The notes: a model not told the origin generated them from the letters alone. A DNA stretch of 64,000 nt from Acetivibrio mesophilus (GCF_004102745.1 NZ_RLII01000002.1:275686-339685), one strand, 5' to 3'; shown: positions 45,943-55,716, numbered from the stretch's first letter. Translations and numbers: made by a program.

Positions 45943-47667
45943 TCATTTTCCCTCCTTCTTGAATTGTGAGTCATAAATTTCACGATATACCTCACAGGTT
46001 TCAAGCAACTCATCATGCTTGCCGATTCCGACAATTTCTCCGTCATCGAGGACGACAATTTTATCGGCAAATTGAATCGATGAGGTACGCTGTGAAACAA
46101 TGAAAAGGGTCGGATTTCCCGGCATTTCACGAAGAGCCTTGCGAAGTGCTGCATCTGTTGCAAAATCAAGGGCCGAAGCACTGTCATCAAGAATTAGAAT
46201 TTCAGGTTTCTTAACAAGGGCGCGAGCTATGGTAAAACGCTGGCGCTGACCTCCCGAGAGGTTTTTTCCACCCTGTTCGATAATAAAATCTAGGCCTTCC
46301 TTCTTTTGGACTACAATTTCTCCGCCCTGAGCCATATTAATGGCGTCCATAATCTCTTCGTCGGTTGCATCTTTATTGCCCCAGCGCATATTTTCCCTGA
46401 TACTGCCTTTAAATAGTACCGCCTTTTGGGGTACAATACCGATTTTGTCACGAAGCGTTATCAAAGGATAGTCCTTAACATTAGTACCATCCACAATAAC
46501 CTCTCCCGAGGTAGCATCGTAAAATCTTGGAATCATGTTCACCAGCGAAGACTTACCGGAACCTGTACCTCCGATGATACCAACCACCTCACCGGGTCGG
46601 ACGGAAAAGTTAATATTGGTTAATGCTTCACCTGCTGCATTTTTGTACTGCAATCCCACATGACGGAATTCAACAGCATATTCAGCCTGACTATTCTGAG
46701 GTGTTGTTTCTTTTTCCTCAAGGCTGGATTTTACATCTAGAACTGCACTAATTCGGTTACCGCTGGCAACAGCCTTTGTAATGCTAATGATTAAATTAGC
46801 GAATTTTATAAGTTCAACAAGAATCTGGGACATATAATTGTAGAGCGCAAGAACAGCACCCTGGGTAAGTAGTCCCGCTGATACTCTGATAGCACCGATA
46901 TGAATAAGCCATATGATGGCAAGATTAATAATAACATAGGTCAGAGGATTCATCAGCGCAGAAATCCTACCTACAAATTTCTGTGTTGCCGTTAATTCTT
47001 CGTTGCGTCTATCAAATTCTGTTATTTCTTTTTCTTCAAGGCGAAAAGCTCTGATTACTCGAACGCCCGTCAGGTTTTCTCTAGTTGAATTCAACACTCT
47101 GTCCAGTCTATGCTGCACCTTTTTATATAGGGGAATGGATAACAGCATAATGGTAAAAACAACTACAGAAAGTGCCGGAATCGCTACTACAAAAGTGAGG
47201 GCTGCATTAGCGTCTACAGTAAACGCCATAATCATTGCACCAAACACAATGAAAGGCGATCGCAGCAACAGACGCAGAGTCAGGTTCATTCCGGTCTGCA
47301 CCTGATTCATATCGCTGGTCATACGGGTAATCATACTGGATGTACCAAGGGTATCAATCTCTGTATAAGATAACTGTCCAATATGTTTAAATAGTGCACG
47401 GCGCAGCTTTGTCACAAAGCCCACTGATGCTTTGGCGGCAAAATACTGGGCTGTTACAGAACATACCATTCCGACAACGCCTAAAAGCACCAACAGTAAA
47501 CACATCTTAACAATATATCCTTTGTCAGCTTGGCCAATGCCAATGTCAACAATAGATTTGATAACAATAGGCACAAGCAATTCAAATGATGCTTCAAGAA
47601 GCTTGAATAGAGGGCCAAGGATACTCTCTTTTATATAGTCCTTTAAATAAACCAACAACTTTTTCAT
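45943..47667 (-). CDS. ABC exporter half-transporter, degenerate ATPase site
   Basis: 574 residues, six TM then ATPase: Walker A GGTGSGKSS, signature LSGGQRQRFTIAR. Walker B is ILILDDSASALD, with Asp in place of the catalytic Glu, and the H-loop is SQR in place of AHR. Loss of catalytic residues in only one half is the hallmark of heterodimeric exporters such as BmrCD or TM287/288; the intact residues are in the partner gene 1 bp downstream. ATG after TTGGAGG. Confidence 0.92.
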   Translation of the reverse strand: MKKLLVYLKDYIKESILGPLFKLLEASFELLVPIVIKSIVDIGIGQADKGYIVKMCLLLVLLGVVGMVCSVTAQYFAAKASVGFVTKLRRALFKHIGQLSYTEIDTLGTSSMITRMTSDMNQVQTGMNLTLRLLLRSPFIVFGAMIMAFTVDANAALTFVVAIPALSVVVFTIMLLSIPLYKKVQHRLDRVLNSTRENLTGVRVIRAFRLEEKEITEFDRRNEELTATQKFVGRISALMNPLTYVIINLAIIWLIHIGAIRVSAGLLTQGAVLALYNYMSQILVELIKFANLIISITKAVASGNRISAVLDVKSSLEEKETTPQNSQAEYAVEFRHVGLQYKNAAGEALTNINFSVRPGEVVGIIGGTGSGKSSLVNMIPRFYDATSGEVIVDGTNVKDYPLITLRDKIGIVPQKAVLFKGSIRENMRWGNKDATDEEIMDAINMAQGGEIVVQKKEGLDFIIEQGGKNLSGGQRQRFTIARALVKKPEILILDDSASALDFATDAALRKALREMPGNPTLFIVSQRTSSIQFADKIVVLDDGEIVGIGKHDELLETCEVYREIYDSQFKKEGK

Positions 47668-47780
47668 GAACGTCCTCCAAGATGCTATTTATTTTAAATA
47701 TCTCATATATCTTATCATGATTTATAGTGTGCTGCACGTCTAAAAAATAATTCAATCATTAAGTGTTAACCGCATAATGT

Positions 47781-47846
47781 AAAAAAATAAAAACTCGAAA
47801 CATCGAGTTCCTTCGCTTTTGCCTCTTTCATTTCATTCCAAGAGGC
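47781..47846 (-). repeat. Dispersed hairpin-terminator element, copy 2
   Basis: Positions 47810-47846 equal 9494-9530. On the minus strand: hairpin GCCTCTT/AAGAGGC (47821-47846), linker AAAAGCGAAGG, then a perfect 7-bp terminator AACTCGA/TCGAGTT (47792-47809) and a T-rich tail. As in copy 1, another terminator (47855-47885) lies directly upstream. The ABC exporter genes follow 114 bp further on. Confidence 0.75.
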
Positions 47847-47854
47847 GCACAGCC

Positions 47855-47885
47855 AAAAGCACCTGGGATATTCCCAAGTGCTTTT
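47855..47885 (-). terminator. Terminator of the sugar transport operon
   Basis: AAAAGCAC, TGGGA/TCCCA, GTGCTTTT: about 13 paired bases, 28 bp after the rbsD-like stop. Confidence 0.8.
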
Positions 47886-47913
47886 AGAGAATCAAATTCA
47901 CTCTTCCTTTGAA

Positions 47914-48342
47914 TTACTCACCCTGATTTTCGCAGTACCAGCGGGGGCCTCCGGCACTTACAAGAATTATATTTGAATTTGCTGTAAAATCGCCGGTTCG
48001 AATTGCAAACTTAACTTCCTTTGTAAGAGTGTCCCGCAAAGTAGAGTGTTCAACAATTTCACAAGGCATGCTTTCATCAAACAAACTCAAATACTCCTTA
48101 TATCTTGATGGACTTACATCAATTGTCGCTTGGCTTAGGATGAGCTTTTCAACGCTGAAGTGATTCAGTAATACTTTTAATACATCGATGGTTGTAGGTA
48201 TGTTCACATCAAGTGAAATGTCAATAACTTTTGTCGTATTGGGTATTGCCAGCCCTGCATCTGCAATAAGAATACGATCTGTATGTCCCATTTTAGCTAG
48301 TTCTGCAACAATATCCCTGTTTAAGATCCCTGTTTCAATCAT
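47914..48342 (-). CDS. rbsD: RbsD/FucU-family sugar pyranase (mutarotase)
   Basis: 142 residues. Interconverts anomeric or ring forms of ribose or fucose-like sugars. The catalytic His lies in MGHTDRILIADAGLAIP near the start and the C-terminus has ILVSAGGPRWYCEN. ATG at 48342 is used because GAGGTGG lies upstream; an ATG ten codons earlier overlaps the dehydrogenase gene. Last gene of the ABC transporter operon. Confidence 0.88.
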   Translation of the reverse strand: MIETGILNRDIVAELAKMGHTDRILIADAGLAIPNTTKVIDISLDVNIPTTIDVLKVLLNHFSVEKLILSQATIDVSPSRYKEYLSLFDESMPCEIVEHSTLRDTLTKEVKFAIRTGDFTANSNIILVSAGGPRWYCENQGE

Positions 48343-48355
48343 ATTCTCGTCCACC

Positions 48356-49525
48356 TCATTCTTTGCGCTCATAACAATTCATCAGAACTTCATACATCTC
48401 ATCAATTGTTGCCACACGAGGGTTGTTGAGATAGTCTCCTAAAACCTGACCATCGTCTGCTATTTGACGGATTTGCTCTTTTGTAACATTGACATCTTTA
48501 AACCCAATCCACAAATCTATTTTTTTAAGAAAATCATCAATTGCGCCACAGGCTGCTTTTGCTGCTTCCTGATCAGAAAGTTCATTCAATGCAGGATTAA
48601 GTATTCTTCCGACTTTTGCAAACTTCTCAATAGCCCATGCACATGTATACCTTGTGAATTGAGGATATATTATTGCCAATGCCTGACCGTGGGATACATG
48701 AGGAGCATGTCCGCCAACTTGCATTCCCAGTCCATGGGGTAATGTAACCCCTGCGTTGGAATTGGTAAAGCCTCCCAAAGTGTCGGCCCACGCCATCTTC
48801 GAACGAGCTTCCATATCATTGGGGTTCTCCAAGGCTTTCGGCAAATACTCCTTAATTATCTTTATTGCGTCTTCGGCCATTACCTCAACTAGAGGATTGG
48901 TGTTGACCGAGAGATATGCTTCAAAATTATGACAGAATGCATCAAAGCCGGTTTGTGCAGTTACACTTTTTGGCATTGTAGCTGTCACCTCGGGGTCAAC
49001 TATCGCAACTTTGGGAAAGATGTTTCTGTGCCAGATTGCCGATTTATCCTGTTCACTTGTTTTTGTGATAACGGCACATTGGGTACATTGGCTTCCGGTT
49101 CCTGCTGTTGTACCTATTGCAATAATGGGCAGTGTTGCAGATGTGGGCCCTGAAGTATGGCAGTTATAATCCCAGGCAGTTCCCGGGTGGGTTGTTTCAA
49201 CCGCAATAGCTTTTGCAGTATCCATTGAGGAACCTCCTCCCAACCCAATGACCACATCCACACCGGAAGACTTTGCAATATTAGCGCCCTCAGTTACAAC
49301 ATCAGTGGTGGGATTTGGAATAACGCCATCAAAATGTACTACCTCCAAACCATTATCTATGAGAGATTTCTTTACTTTTGCATAGAGCTCCTTTACTGCA
49401 GAGAATTCCGGTACAGTAACCAACAAAGCTTTTTTACCGTATCGAGCAGCTATTGAGCCAATTTCTTGAACTTTGCCGCATCCAAAAATAATTTCAGTGG
49501 GTGCATAATAGTTAAATGCTTTCAT
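48356..49525 (-). CDS. Iron-containing alcohol dehydrogenase (group III type)
   Basis: 389 residues, complete. NAD(P) motif GLGGGSSMDTAKAIA (about 93-107); metal ligands in GFDAFCHNFEAY and LPHGLGMQVGGHAPHVSHGQ. Similar to NAD(P)H-dependent butanol or lactaldehyde dehydrogenases. In an operon with a sugar ABC transporter and RbsD, so a role with sugar-derived aldehydes or polyols is inferred. An extra Cys-rich TQCAV segment is seen; no truncation. Confidence 0.9.
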   Translation of the reverse strand: MKAFNYYAPTEIIFGCGKVQEIGSIAARYGKKALLVTVPEFSAVKELYAKVKKSLIDNGLEVVHFDGVIPNPTTDVVTEGANIAKSSGVDVVIGLGGGSSMDTAKAIAVETTHPGTAWDYNCHTSGPTSATLPIIAIGTTAGTGSQCTQCAVITKTSEQDKSAIWHRNIFPKVAIVDPEVTATMPKSVTAQTGFDAFCHNFEAYLSVNTNPLVEVMAEDAIKIIKEYLPKALENPNDMEARSKMAWADTLGGFTNSNAGVTLPHGLGMQVGGHAPHVSHGQALAIIYPQFTRYTCAWAIEKFAKVGRILNPALNELSDQEAAKAACGAIDDFLKKIDLWIGFKDVNVTKEQIRQIADDGQVLGDYLNNPRVATIDEMYEVLMNCYERKE

Positions 49526-49560
49526 AGTTACTTTCCTTTCATGTTGATTTTATTTTACTT

Positions 49561-50526
49561 TTATTTCTTAGGATAGTATTGATCAACATTGTCCTTTGTT
49601 ACTATTACAACACCTGTGTCAAGATTACCCGGAAGCGCTTTGTCGGAGAGACCATTTGCCTCAGTATAGAGCATCATCATGCTCCAGTATCCCATATTGT
49701 ACATTCCCTGTGCAACTGTACCATCGATTTCACCGCTCTTGACTTTATCAAGAACTGTAACGTCAACGTCAAATGCAAGAACTCTCAAGTCTTTCTTAGC
49801 TTCTGCCACTGCTGTCGGACCTGCAGTACCTGCAACACCGTCTACACAGAACACACCAACAATGTCATCGTTTGCCTGCAATGCCGCCGCTAAGTTATCT
49901 GTAGCGACCGTTGTATCACCCGCATCATTAACTTTAACTAGAGAAACTGCAGGTGCATTTTGCTTACACCAATCTTCAAAACCCTCAACACGGGATTCAC
50001 TGTTTTCTGCACCGACTGTATACAGCACAGCAATTTTGCCTTTATTGTTTACTAGAGGCACGAGGAACTCAGCTGCCTTTTGACCTGCTGCATAGTTACC
50101 GGTTCCAAGATATGCGGAGCGATTTGACGTAGGAGAGTCAGAGTCAAAGCATACAACTGAAATACCTTGCTTAATAGCTGAGTCGATTGTGTCTGCCAAG
50201 GCAGTTGAATTAACTGCTGTTACTGTTATACCTTTTGGTTTTTGAGCAATAACCTGTTCAAGTACTGCAACTTGACCTGCAACATCAGTATCTGTCTGAC
50301 CGGTATATTTTGCGGTTACACCAATTGCGTTAGCTGCATCTTCAAACCCTTCAAAGCAGTATTTCCAGTAATCGATACCTGAAAGGAAAGTTACCATGTA
50401 GTACTCATCAGAAGAATTGCCTACATAACCTTCTGCTCTTTCGTTTCCAGCGCCGGTATTAGAATTGCATGCTGTAAGCGAAAATACTAGTGTGATTGCA
50501 AGGATTAATGCAAAGAGCTTTTTCAT
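49561..50526 (-). CDS. Sugar-binding lipoprotein of ABC transporter (RbsB-like)
   Basis: 321 residues. Lipoprotein signal with lipobox FSLTAC and a Ser/Asn-rich linker; then a type I periplasmic-binding fold (YMVTFLSGIDYWKYCFEGFEDAA, ITVTAVNSTALADTIDSA, VCFDSDSP). Anchored outside the membrane, delivers a sugar to the permease. The A. thermocellus protein at this place, as I recall, was named CbpA and reported to bind cellotriose; the RbsB-like sequence and operon partners fit a monosaccharide or polyol as well. AGGAGG before the ATG. Confidence 0.9.
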   Translation of the reverse strand: MKKLFALILAITLVFSLTACNSNTGAGNERAEGYVGNSSDEYYMVTFLSGIDYWKYCFEGFEDAANAIGVTAKYTGQTDTDVAGQVAVLEQVIAQKPKGITVTAVNSTALADTIDSAIKQGISVVCFDSDSPTSNRSAYLGTGNYAAGQKAAEFLVPLVNNKGKIAVLYTVGAENSESRVEGFEDWCKQNAPAVSLVKVNDAGDTTVATDNLAAALQANDDIVGVFCVDGVAGTAGPTAVAEAKKDLRVLAFDVDVTVLDKVKSGEIDGTVAQGMYNMGYWSMMMLYTEANGLSDKALPGNLDTGVVIVTKDNVDQYYPKK

Positions 50527-50564
50527 AAGAATTCCTCCTAATTTTTAATTACTATATATCTTTC

Positions 50565-50579
50565 AGTGCATAACGCACT
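50565..50579 (-). promoter_or_regulatory. Intercistronic hairpin before the binding-protein gene
   Basis: AGTGC, five bases, GCACT between permease and binding-protein genes. Such hairpins often stabilise the more abundant binding-protein mRNA. Confidence 0.35.
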
Positions 50580-50599
50580 AAAATCCTTAAGAATTAAAT

Positions 50600-51640
50600 T
50601 TATTTAGCAGATTTGGCATCCGCTTTTGCCGCCAATTTGTCCAATCCGAAAAATTTCATTATAAAGCTTGGCCTGCCGCTCTTACGATGACTTAGATAGT
50701 CAATGGTAACAGCCAGTACAAGTATTGCGCCTTGAACAAACTCCTGCCAATAAACTGAAACGTTCATCATAACCAGTGCTGAATTAACTATCTTTAGAAG
50801 GAAAATACCCATAACAGTTCCTAACACACCTCCAGAACCGCCCGTCATAGATGTTCCACCGATAACCGCTGCAGAAATTGCCGTTGTTTCAGCACCTTTA
50901 CTAAGTTCAGGGGTTGCAACGTTAAAACGTGCCAATGACAGTATACCTGCCAATGTGGAGATTAATGCAATTGTTACATATACACCGATTTTTACCCTGT
51001 CTACATTTATACCGGAGAGCCTTGCGGCATTTTCATTGCTACCGACATAGTATATATTTCTGCATGTCTTCGAATATTTCATAAAAATAAATGCAATTGC
51101 TGAAATTAGCATAAATATTATGAAGAGAACAGGTACTCCAAAAATCGAACCCGTTGCAAAATAACGGAATGATTGAGGTAAATATCCCGAAACAGAAAGG
51201 GGTGAACCTGTTGTTATAATATAAGCCATACCCCGTGCAAGATTCTCCATACCCAATGTCACAATAAACGGAGGTAAACCTATTTTTGAAATCATAAAGC
51301 CATTAAAAATACCTACAACCAAACCACTTGCAACACTAGCAATACAAGCGACCCAAATATTAACTCCCTGCAATGCCAAGTAACCGGTTATAACACATGT
51401 CATAGCAGCAACACTGCCGACACTCAGTTCTATCCCACCTAAAATCAATGCCAACGTCAGGCCAATTGCAAACAAACCGTCAACTGAAACGCTTAATGCT
51501 ATTGATCTCATGTTGTTTGAGTTTAGGAATTTAGGTTGAATAATTGAAGTAATTGCTACGACCAAAACAATTATTAAAAACACAGTTACTTCACGTTGAG
51601 AAAATATCTTTTTTAGTATTCCCTTCACTTTGCTTTTCAT
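50600..51640 (-). CDS. Sugar ABC transporter permease (RbsC-like)
   Basis: 346 residues of the ribose/xylose permease family, about 8-10 TM segments. Conserved stretches: GIELSVGSVAAMTCVITGYLA and the EAA-like AVIGGTSMTGGSGGVLGTVMG near the C-terminal third. ATG after GGAGG; 11 bp after the ATPase gene. The pore is presumably a homodimer. Confidence 0.93.
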   Translation of the reverse strand: MKSKVKGILKKIFSQREVTVFLIIVLVVAITSIIQPKFLNSNNMRSIALSVSVDGLFAIGLTLALILGGIELSVGSVAAMTCVITGYLALQGVNIWVACIASVASGLVVGIFNGFMISKIGLPPFIVTLGMENLARGMAYIITTGSPLSVSGYLPQSFRYFATGSIFGVPVLFIIFMLISAIAFIFMKYSKTCRNIYYVGSNENAARLSGINVDRVKIGVYVTIALISTLAGILSLARFNVATPELSKGAETTAISAAVIGGTSMTGGSGGVLGTVMGIFLLKIVNSALVMMNVSVYWQEFVQGAILVLAVTIDYLSHRKSGRPSFIMKFFGLDKLAAKADAKSAK

Positions 51641-51651
51641 TGCATTTCCTC

Positions 51652-53151
51652 CTATGATAAATTTGCTCCGGAAGCCAATTTCATTATGCTCTCCTCAGAA
51701 ACTTGCTCTCCCTGTAAGAATCCTGCCAGTTTTCCTTCATGCATCACTGCAATTCTATCAGCTACACCGATGATTTCAGGCAATTCACTGGAGACAATTA
51801 TCACACCAACACCTTGCTCACTTAATGAGCGCAACAGATTATGGATTTCACGTTTTGCACCTACATCAATACCCCTGGTAGGCTCGTCCATAATTATGAC
51901 TTTGGGATTTGTTGAAAGCCATTTTCCTATCAGGCATTTTTGTTGGTTACCGCCGGACAAGTTACTAATAGGATATGATAATCCTGGAATCTTTATTGAC
52001 AATGCCTTTACATATTTGTCTGACAAGCTGTACTCACGGTTCTTTTTGATCCATCCACGTTTTGAAACAGCTTCAAGATTTGCACTACTGATATTTTTCG
52101 CTATGCTCATGTGCAGGAACAACCCCGAATTCTTTCTGTCTTCTGTAAGATAGCAAATCCCCTTTTTTACTGCATTCCTATAGCGCTTGAACTTTTGCTT
52201 TTCACCGTTTAGATAGATATCCCCTCTTTTTATTGGATCTATTGCACAAAGTCCTCTCATTACCTCACTGCGACCTGCGCCTACCAAGCCTGCAAATCCG
52301 AGAATCTCTCCTTTTTTCAATGTAAAGCTTACATTATCAAATCCATTACCGCTTAAATTTTCAACTTTAATAATGTAATTATCTTCCTCAATCTTTGAGG
52401 ATTTATCCGGATAAAGCTCACCAAGATCACGGCCTACCATTGCTTTTATTACATCTTCATGAGTAATCTCACAGACATTCATACAACCAACATACGCTCC
52501 ATCCTTTAAAACCGTAACTCGGTCACATATTTCGAACACTTCTTTCATACGATGAGATATAAACAGTGTAGATATGCCTTTATTCTTGAGGTCTTTGACC
52601 ACCTGAAACAATTTTGCTGTTTCCTTGTCAGTCAAGGAACTAGTAGGCTCATCCAAAATGAGGAGTTTACAATTAAGTGAAACAGACTTTGCTATTTCAA
52701 CAAGCTGTTGCTCACTGACAGTTAAATTACTAACAAGAGTTTTACTGCTGAAATTAGCATCTAAAGTTTTGAGTACCGCATCGGCATCCTCATAAAGTTT
52801 TTTAAAATCGATTTTATCACCCTTGCTTGGCAATCTTCCAATAAAGATGTTTTCTGCCGCGGAAAGATGTGGGCACAGACAAAGCTCTTGGTGAACAAAA
52901 CCTATTCCAGCATCTTGAGAGTCCTTTGGCTTTCTGGGTTCGAAAATCTTACCATCGAATTTCATAATCCCTTCAGTTGCAGGAATAACTCCACCCACAA
53001 TATTCATTAAAGTGCTTTTCCCGGCGCCGTTTTCTCCACACAGACCATGTACCTCACCTTTTCTTACTTCAAGGCTAACACGATTTAGTGCGCGTGTCCC
53101 AGGGAATACTTTTGAGAGCTCCTTAACTTCTAATAGTAAAGTATTATTCAT
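51652..53151 (-). CDS. Sugar ABC transporter ATPase, two-domain (RbsA/XylG-like)
   Basis: 499 residues with two ATPase domains. Domain 1: Walker A GENGAGKST, signature-like LTVSEQQLVEIA, Walker B LLILDEPTSSLT. Domain 2: Walker A is GLVGAGRSE, lacking Lys as is usual in this family, with intact LSGGNQQK and VIIMDEPTRGID. First gene of the operon, preceded by the palindromic operator at 53312-53328 and a promoter. Confidence 0.94.
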   Translation of the reverse strand: MNNTLLLEVKELSKVFPGTRALNRVSLEVRKGEVHGLCGENGAGKSTLMNIVGGVIPATEGIMKFDGKIFEPRKPKDSQDAGIGFVHQELCLCPHLSAAENIFIGRLPSKGDKIDFKKLYEDADAVLKTLDANFSSKTLVSNLTVSEQQLVEIAKSVSLNCKLLILDEPTSSLTDKETAKLFQVVKDLKNKGISTLFISHRMKEVFEICDRVTVLKDGAYVGCMNVCEITHEDVIKAMVGRDLGELYPDKSSKIEEDNYIIKVENLSGNGFDNVSFTLKKGEILGFAGLVGAGRSEVMRGLCAIDPIKRGDIYLNGEKQKFKRYRNAVKKGICYLTEDRKNSGLFLHMSIAKNISSANLEAVSKRGWIKKNREYSLSDKYVKALSIKIPGLSYPISNLSGGNQQKCLIGKWLSTNPKVIIMDEPTRGIDVGAKREIHNLLRSLSEQGVGVIIVSSELPEIIGVADRIAVMHEGKLAGFLQGEQVSEESIMKLASGANLS

Positions 53152-53311
53152 CTACGCCCCTCCTTGGTTTACCAACTTTACCATGGTTGTTGCTTGCCAA
53201 TCAATGTCCTGTATTAATTATTATCTGCTAGATTACAGTTTTCGAATTGATGTCTGACTTTTGTACATTAAGAATAAAAATTATTATGATTATTTTTTAT
53301 GAGACAATTAC

Positions 53312-53328
53312 TTAGTTAACTTAACTAA
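53312..53328. promoter_or_regulatory. Palindromic operator, transporter operon
   Basis: TTAGTTAA, C, TTAACTAA: perfect 8-bp inverted repeat starting about ten bases after the -10. A near copy lies at 56771-56791 upstream of the catabolic operon. Likely bound by the ROK repressor encoded between them. Confidence 0.7.
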
Positions 53329-53338
53329 CTACAATTTT

Positions 53339-53368
53339 ATTATATCCTTTTTTTCTACATAAAGTCAA
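53339..53368 (-). promoter_or_regulatory. Sigma-A promoter of the sugar ABC operon
   Basis: TTGACT (53368-53363), 18 bases, TATAAT (53344-53339). Leader about 180 bases. The rest of the gap to 53444 is AT-rich with nothing else recognised. Confidence 0.7.
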
Positions 53369-53444
53369 TGTCTATTTTTTCAATTTTGATATTTATGAAT
53401 AAAAAAACAGATTAGACACAACAATAGTTCCATCCCAAGATATC

Positions 53445-54659
53445 TCAATTATTTGACAAAAAGTCAATATTATTTACTACAATCCACGCCCCACCTATAG
53501 CAGTAGCATAGTGTCCACTCTTACCCACAACAATTTTTACATTTCCTCCGGCATAACGCATCTGATACTTAGATACTGCTTTTTTGATCATGTCAATAAA
53601 GAAGTCACCATTTAGCGTCAAACCGCCACACAGAATGATTTGTTCGGGGTCAAGCATGTTTATGGCAATTGCCAACCCCTTACCTATATAATCAGCCGCT
53701 TTTTTGACTATAGATTCAGCTAGATGATCTCCTTCTTTTGCAGCATCAAAAACCATTTTGGCCTCAAGCTTCTTAAAATCACCTTCACATTTTTCAACAA
53801 TGGTAGTTTGTATTTTATTCGCTATTGCAATACGGGCCTGGCGCGCTATCGCTTCACCGCTTGCAATGGATTCAATACATCCATAATTGCCGCATGAGCA
53901 ATATGAGCCATGGTTTTCCACAATAATATGGCCAATTTCGCCACTTGTCCCACTTGCTCCATAATACAAGCCATTTGGTAATACTATTGCCGAACCGATA
54001 CCGTATGCAAGGTTGACCCCGATAATACAGGAAGTAGGATTTGGCTGCATATTCTTTATCTCCCCTATGACCAAGGCACGGTTTGCGTTTTCTACCAACA
54101 CATTAAAAGGAAGGCGCCTTTTGAGTTCATCCTGCAAAGAAATATTATTCCAACCGAAGTTCGGGCTAAACAGCACCCTGCCCGTATCTCTCTCAATTAA
54201 GCCCGGCATTGCAACACCTATACCGACAACTCTGTCATGGGGCAGTTTCGATTCACTTATACAGCTCATAGTCATCTCGGTTATCTGAGCTATTAATTCA
54301 TCAGGTTCAACAGATTCTGTAGCCTTGCTTACTTTGTAAACAATATCCCTACAGTTGTTCATCACAACTACTCGGATAGATGTTCTTCCCACATCCACTC
54401 CGATAAAGAAAAATCTATCTGGTACTACCGCAAGCATCTCAGGACGCTTCCCACCGCTGGACTCACCCTTTCCCACGGCATAGATGATACCCTTTTCAAT
54501 CAAATCCTCAGTAATGGACATAACCGCAGGAATGCTCAGACCAACTTTTTTAGCAATAACAGCTCTGTTTATTTTATTACCTTCAAGAATACAATTAAAT
54601 ACATTTATTCTATTGTTGGTTGTTACACTGTTTAAATCAAGTTTTGTAAATTTACTCAT
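53445..54659 (-). CDS. ROK-family transcriptional repressor (NagC/XylR type)
   Basis: 404 residues. N-terminal winged helix (about 10-75: INRAVIAKKVGLSIPAVMSI), then a ROK kinase-like sensor domain beginning FIGVDVGRTSIRVVVM, with the zinc motif CSCGNYGCIES. ROK repressors leave DNA when their sugar ligand binds. ATG at 54659 follows GGGGAGGGG; the open frame extends 14 codons further upstream without a ribosome site. Third gene after the dehydrogenase and kinase genes. It is the obvious candidate for the two matching operators. Confidence 0.93.
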   Translation of the reverse strand: MSKFTKLDLNSVTTNNRINVFNCILEGNKINRAVIAKKVGLSIPAVMSITEDLIEKGIIYAVGKGESSGGKRPEMLAVVPDRFFFIGVDVGRTSIRVVVMNNCRDIVYKVSKATESVEPDELIAQITEMTMSCISESKLPHDRVVGIGVAMPGLIERDTGRVLFSPNFGWNNISLQDELKRRLPFNVLVENANRALVIGEIKNMQPNPTSCIIGVNLAYGIGSAIVLPNGLYYGASGTSGEIGHIIVENHGSYCSCGNYGCIESIASGEAIARQARIAIANKIQTTIVEKCEGDFKKLEAKMVFDAAKEGDHLAESIVKKAADYIGKGLAIAINMLDPEQIILCGGLTLNGDFFIDMIKKAVSKYQMRYAGGNVKIVVGKSGHYATAIGGAWIVVNNIDFLSNN

Positions 54660-54712
54660 TTTCACCCCTCCCCGTTCTTCATGTTCACAAGCAAGTGGCA
54701 TACTTCACTTTT

Positions 54713-55684
54713 TTACTTCTCGTTGAATCCCTGCTTCACAAAAGCATTTATCGTATCCAAATCAGGCATTGCAGGAATTGCTCCCTTTTTAGTAGTAACA
54801 ATAGCGCCTGCTGCATTTGAAAATGCCAGTAGTTTCTCCCATTGTTGCTTACATATTTGAGATATCTCTTCCAAAGACATATCTTTAAGTTGCCATAGCA
54901 TAGCCCCCACAAACGAATCTCCCGCTCCGGTAGTATCAACCGCTTTTACGTTGTACCCGCCATGGTTGGCATAACAAGTTTTAGTAAAAACATAAGATCC
55001 TTTTTCCCCAGAAGTAACAAAGATGACCGACGGACCAATGGCAAGCAGTTTGTCTGCCGCGCCGGAAAATTCCGTGCCTTCTGTCAAAAGAAAAAGCTCT
55101 TCTTCACTAACTTTCACCAAATCAGCATATTCAACTGCTTTTAACATGTATTCACGTGCTTCCTTTTCATCATTCCACAACGCAGGACGGTAATTCGGGT
55201 CATATGAGATTATCGCACCCGCCGCTTTTGCGATTCTTGCGGCTTCCAAAGTCGCAGTGCGACTCGGTTCATCAGTTAATGAGACGGCTCCAAAGTGCAA
55301 AAAACGGCATGTATGGAGTAGATTCTTATTAAGTTCACCGATATCCAAACTGACGTCAGCACAATGCTTTCGGTAGAAACTAAAGGATCTATCACCCTTT
55401 TCATCCAGATGGACAAATGCCAAAGTCGTCATTTCACTTGGGCTCATTAACAGGTTGGATGTATCAATTCCAGCATTATCAAGAGTTGCTTTTAAAAACT
55501 GTCCAAAACCGTCTTTCCCGACTTTGCCGACAAAAGCAGTTTTGGCCCCCAGTTTTGCAAGCATCGCAAGAACGTTCGCCGGAGCACCTCCAGGGTTTGA
55601 TGAAAAAAGCGATAATCCATTTTCATTTATACCTGCAGGCAAAAAATCTATTAATAATTCTCCAACCGCAATTACATCAAACAT
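54713..55684 (-). CDS. PfkB-family sugar kinase (fructokinase-like)
   Basis: 323 residues. N-terminal GELLIDFLPAG, NPGGAPANVLAMLAKLG, and the anion-hole and catalytic motif DTTGAGDSFVGAML near residue 255. Phosphorylates a ketose or similar sugar with ATP. Fits conversion of a transported or dehydrogenase-made ketose to its phosphate. 32 bp after the dehydrogenase gene. Confidence 0.92.
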   Translation of the reverse strand: MFDVIAVGELLIDFLPAGINENGLSLFSSNPGGAPANVLAMLAKLGAKTAFVGKVGKDGFGQFLKATLDNAGIDTSNLLMSPSEMTTLAFVHLDEKGDRSFSFYRKHCADVSLDIGELNKNLLHTCRFLHFGAVSLTDEPSRTATLEAARIAKAAGAIISYDPNYRPALWNDEKEAREYMLKAVEYADLVKVSEEELFLLTEGTEFSGAADKLLAIGPSVIFVTSGEKGSYVFTKTCYANHGGYNVKAVDTTGAGDSFVGAMLWQLKDMSLEEISQICKQQWEKLLAFSNAAGAIVTTKKGAIPAMPDLDTINAFVKQGFNEK

Positions 55685-55716
55685 AAATCCTCACCTAATT
55701 ATTAATCAAATTAATT

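Noticed and set aside
45942..46190. 83-residue N-terminal extension of the downstream ABC exporter half
   Set aside because: It overlaps the neighbouring gene, has no ribosome site, and does not look like transporter sequence; ATG at 45941 has GGAGGG.
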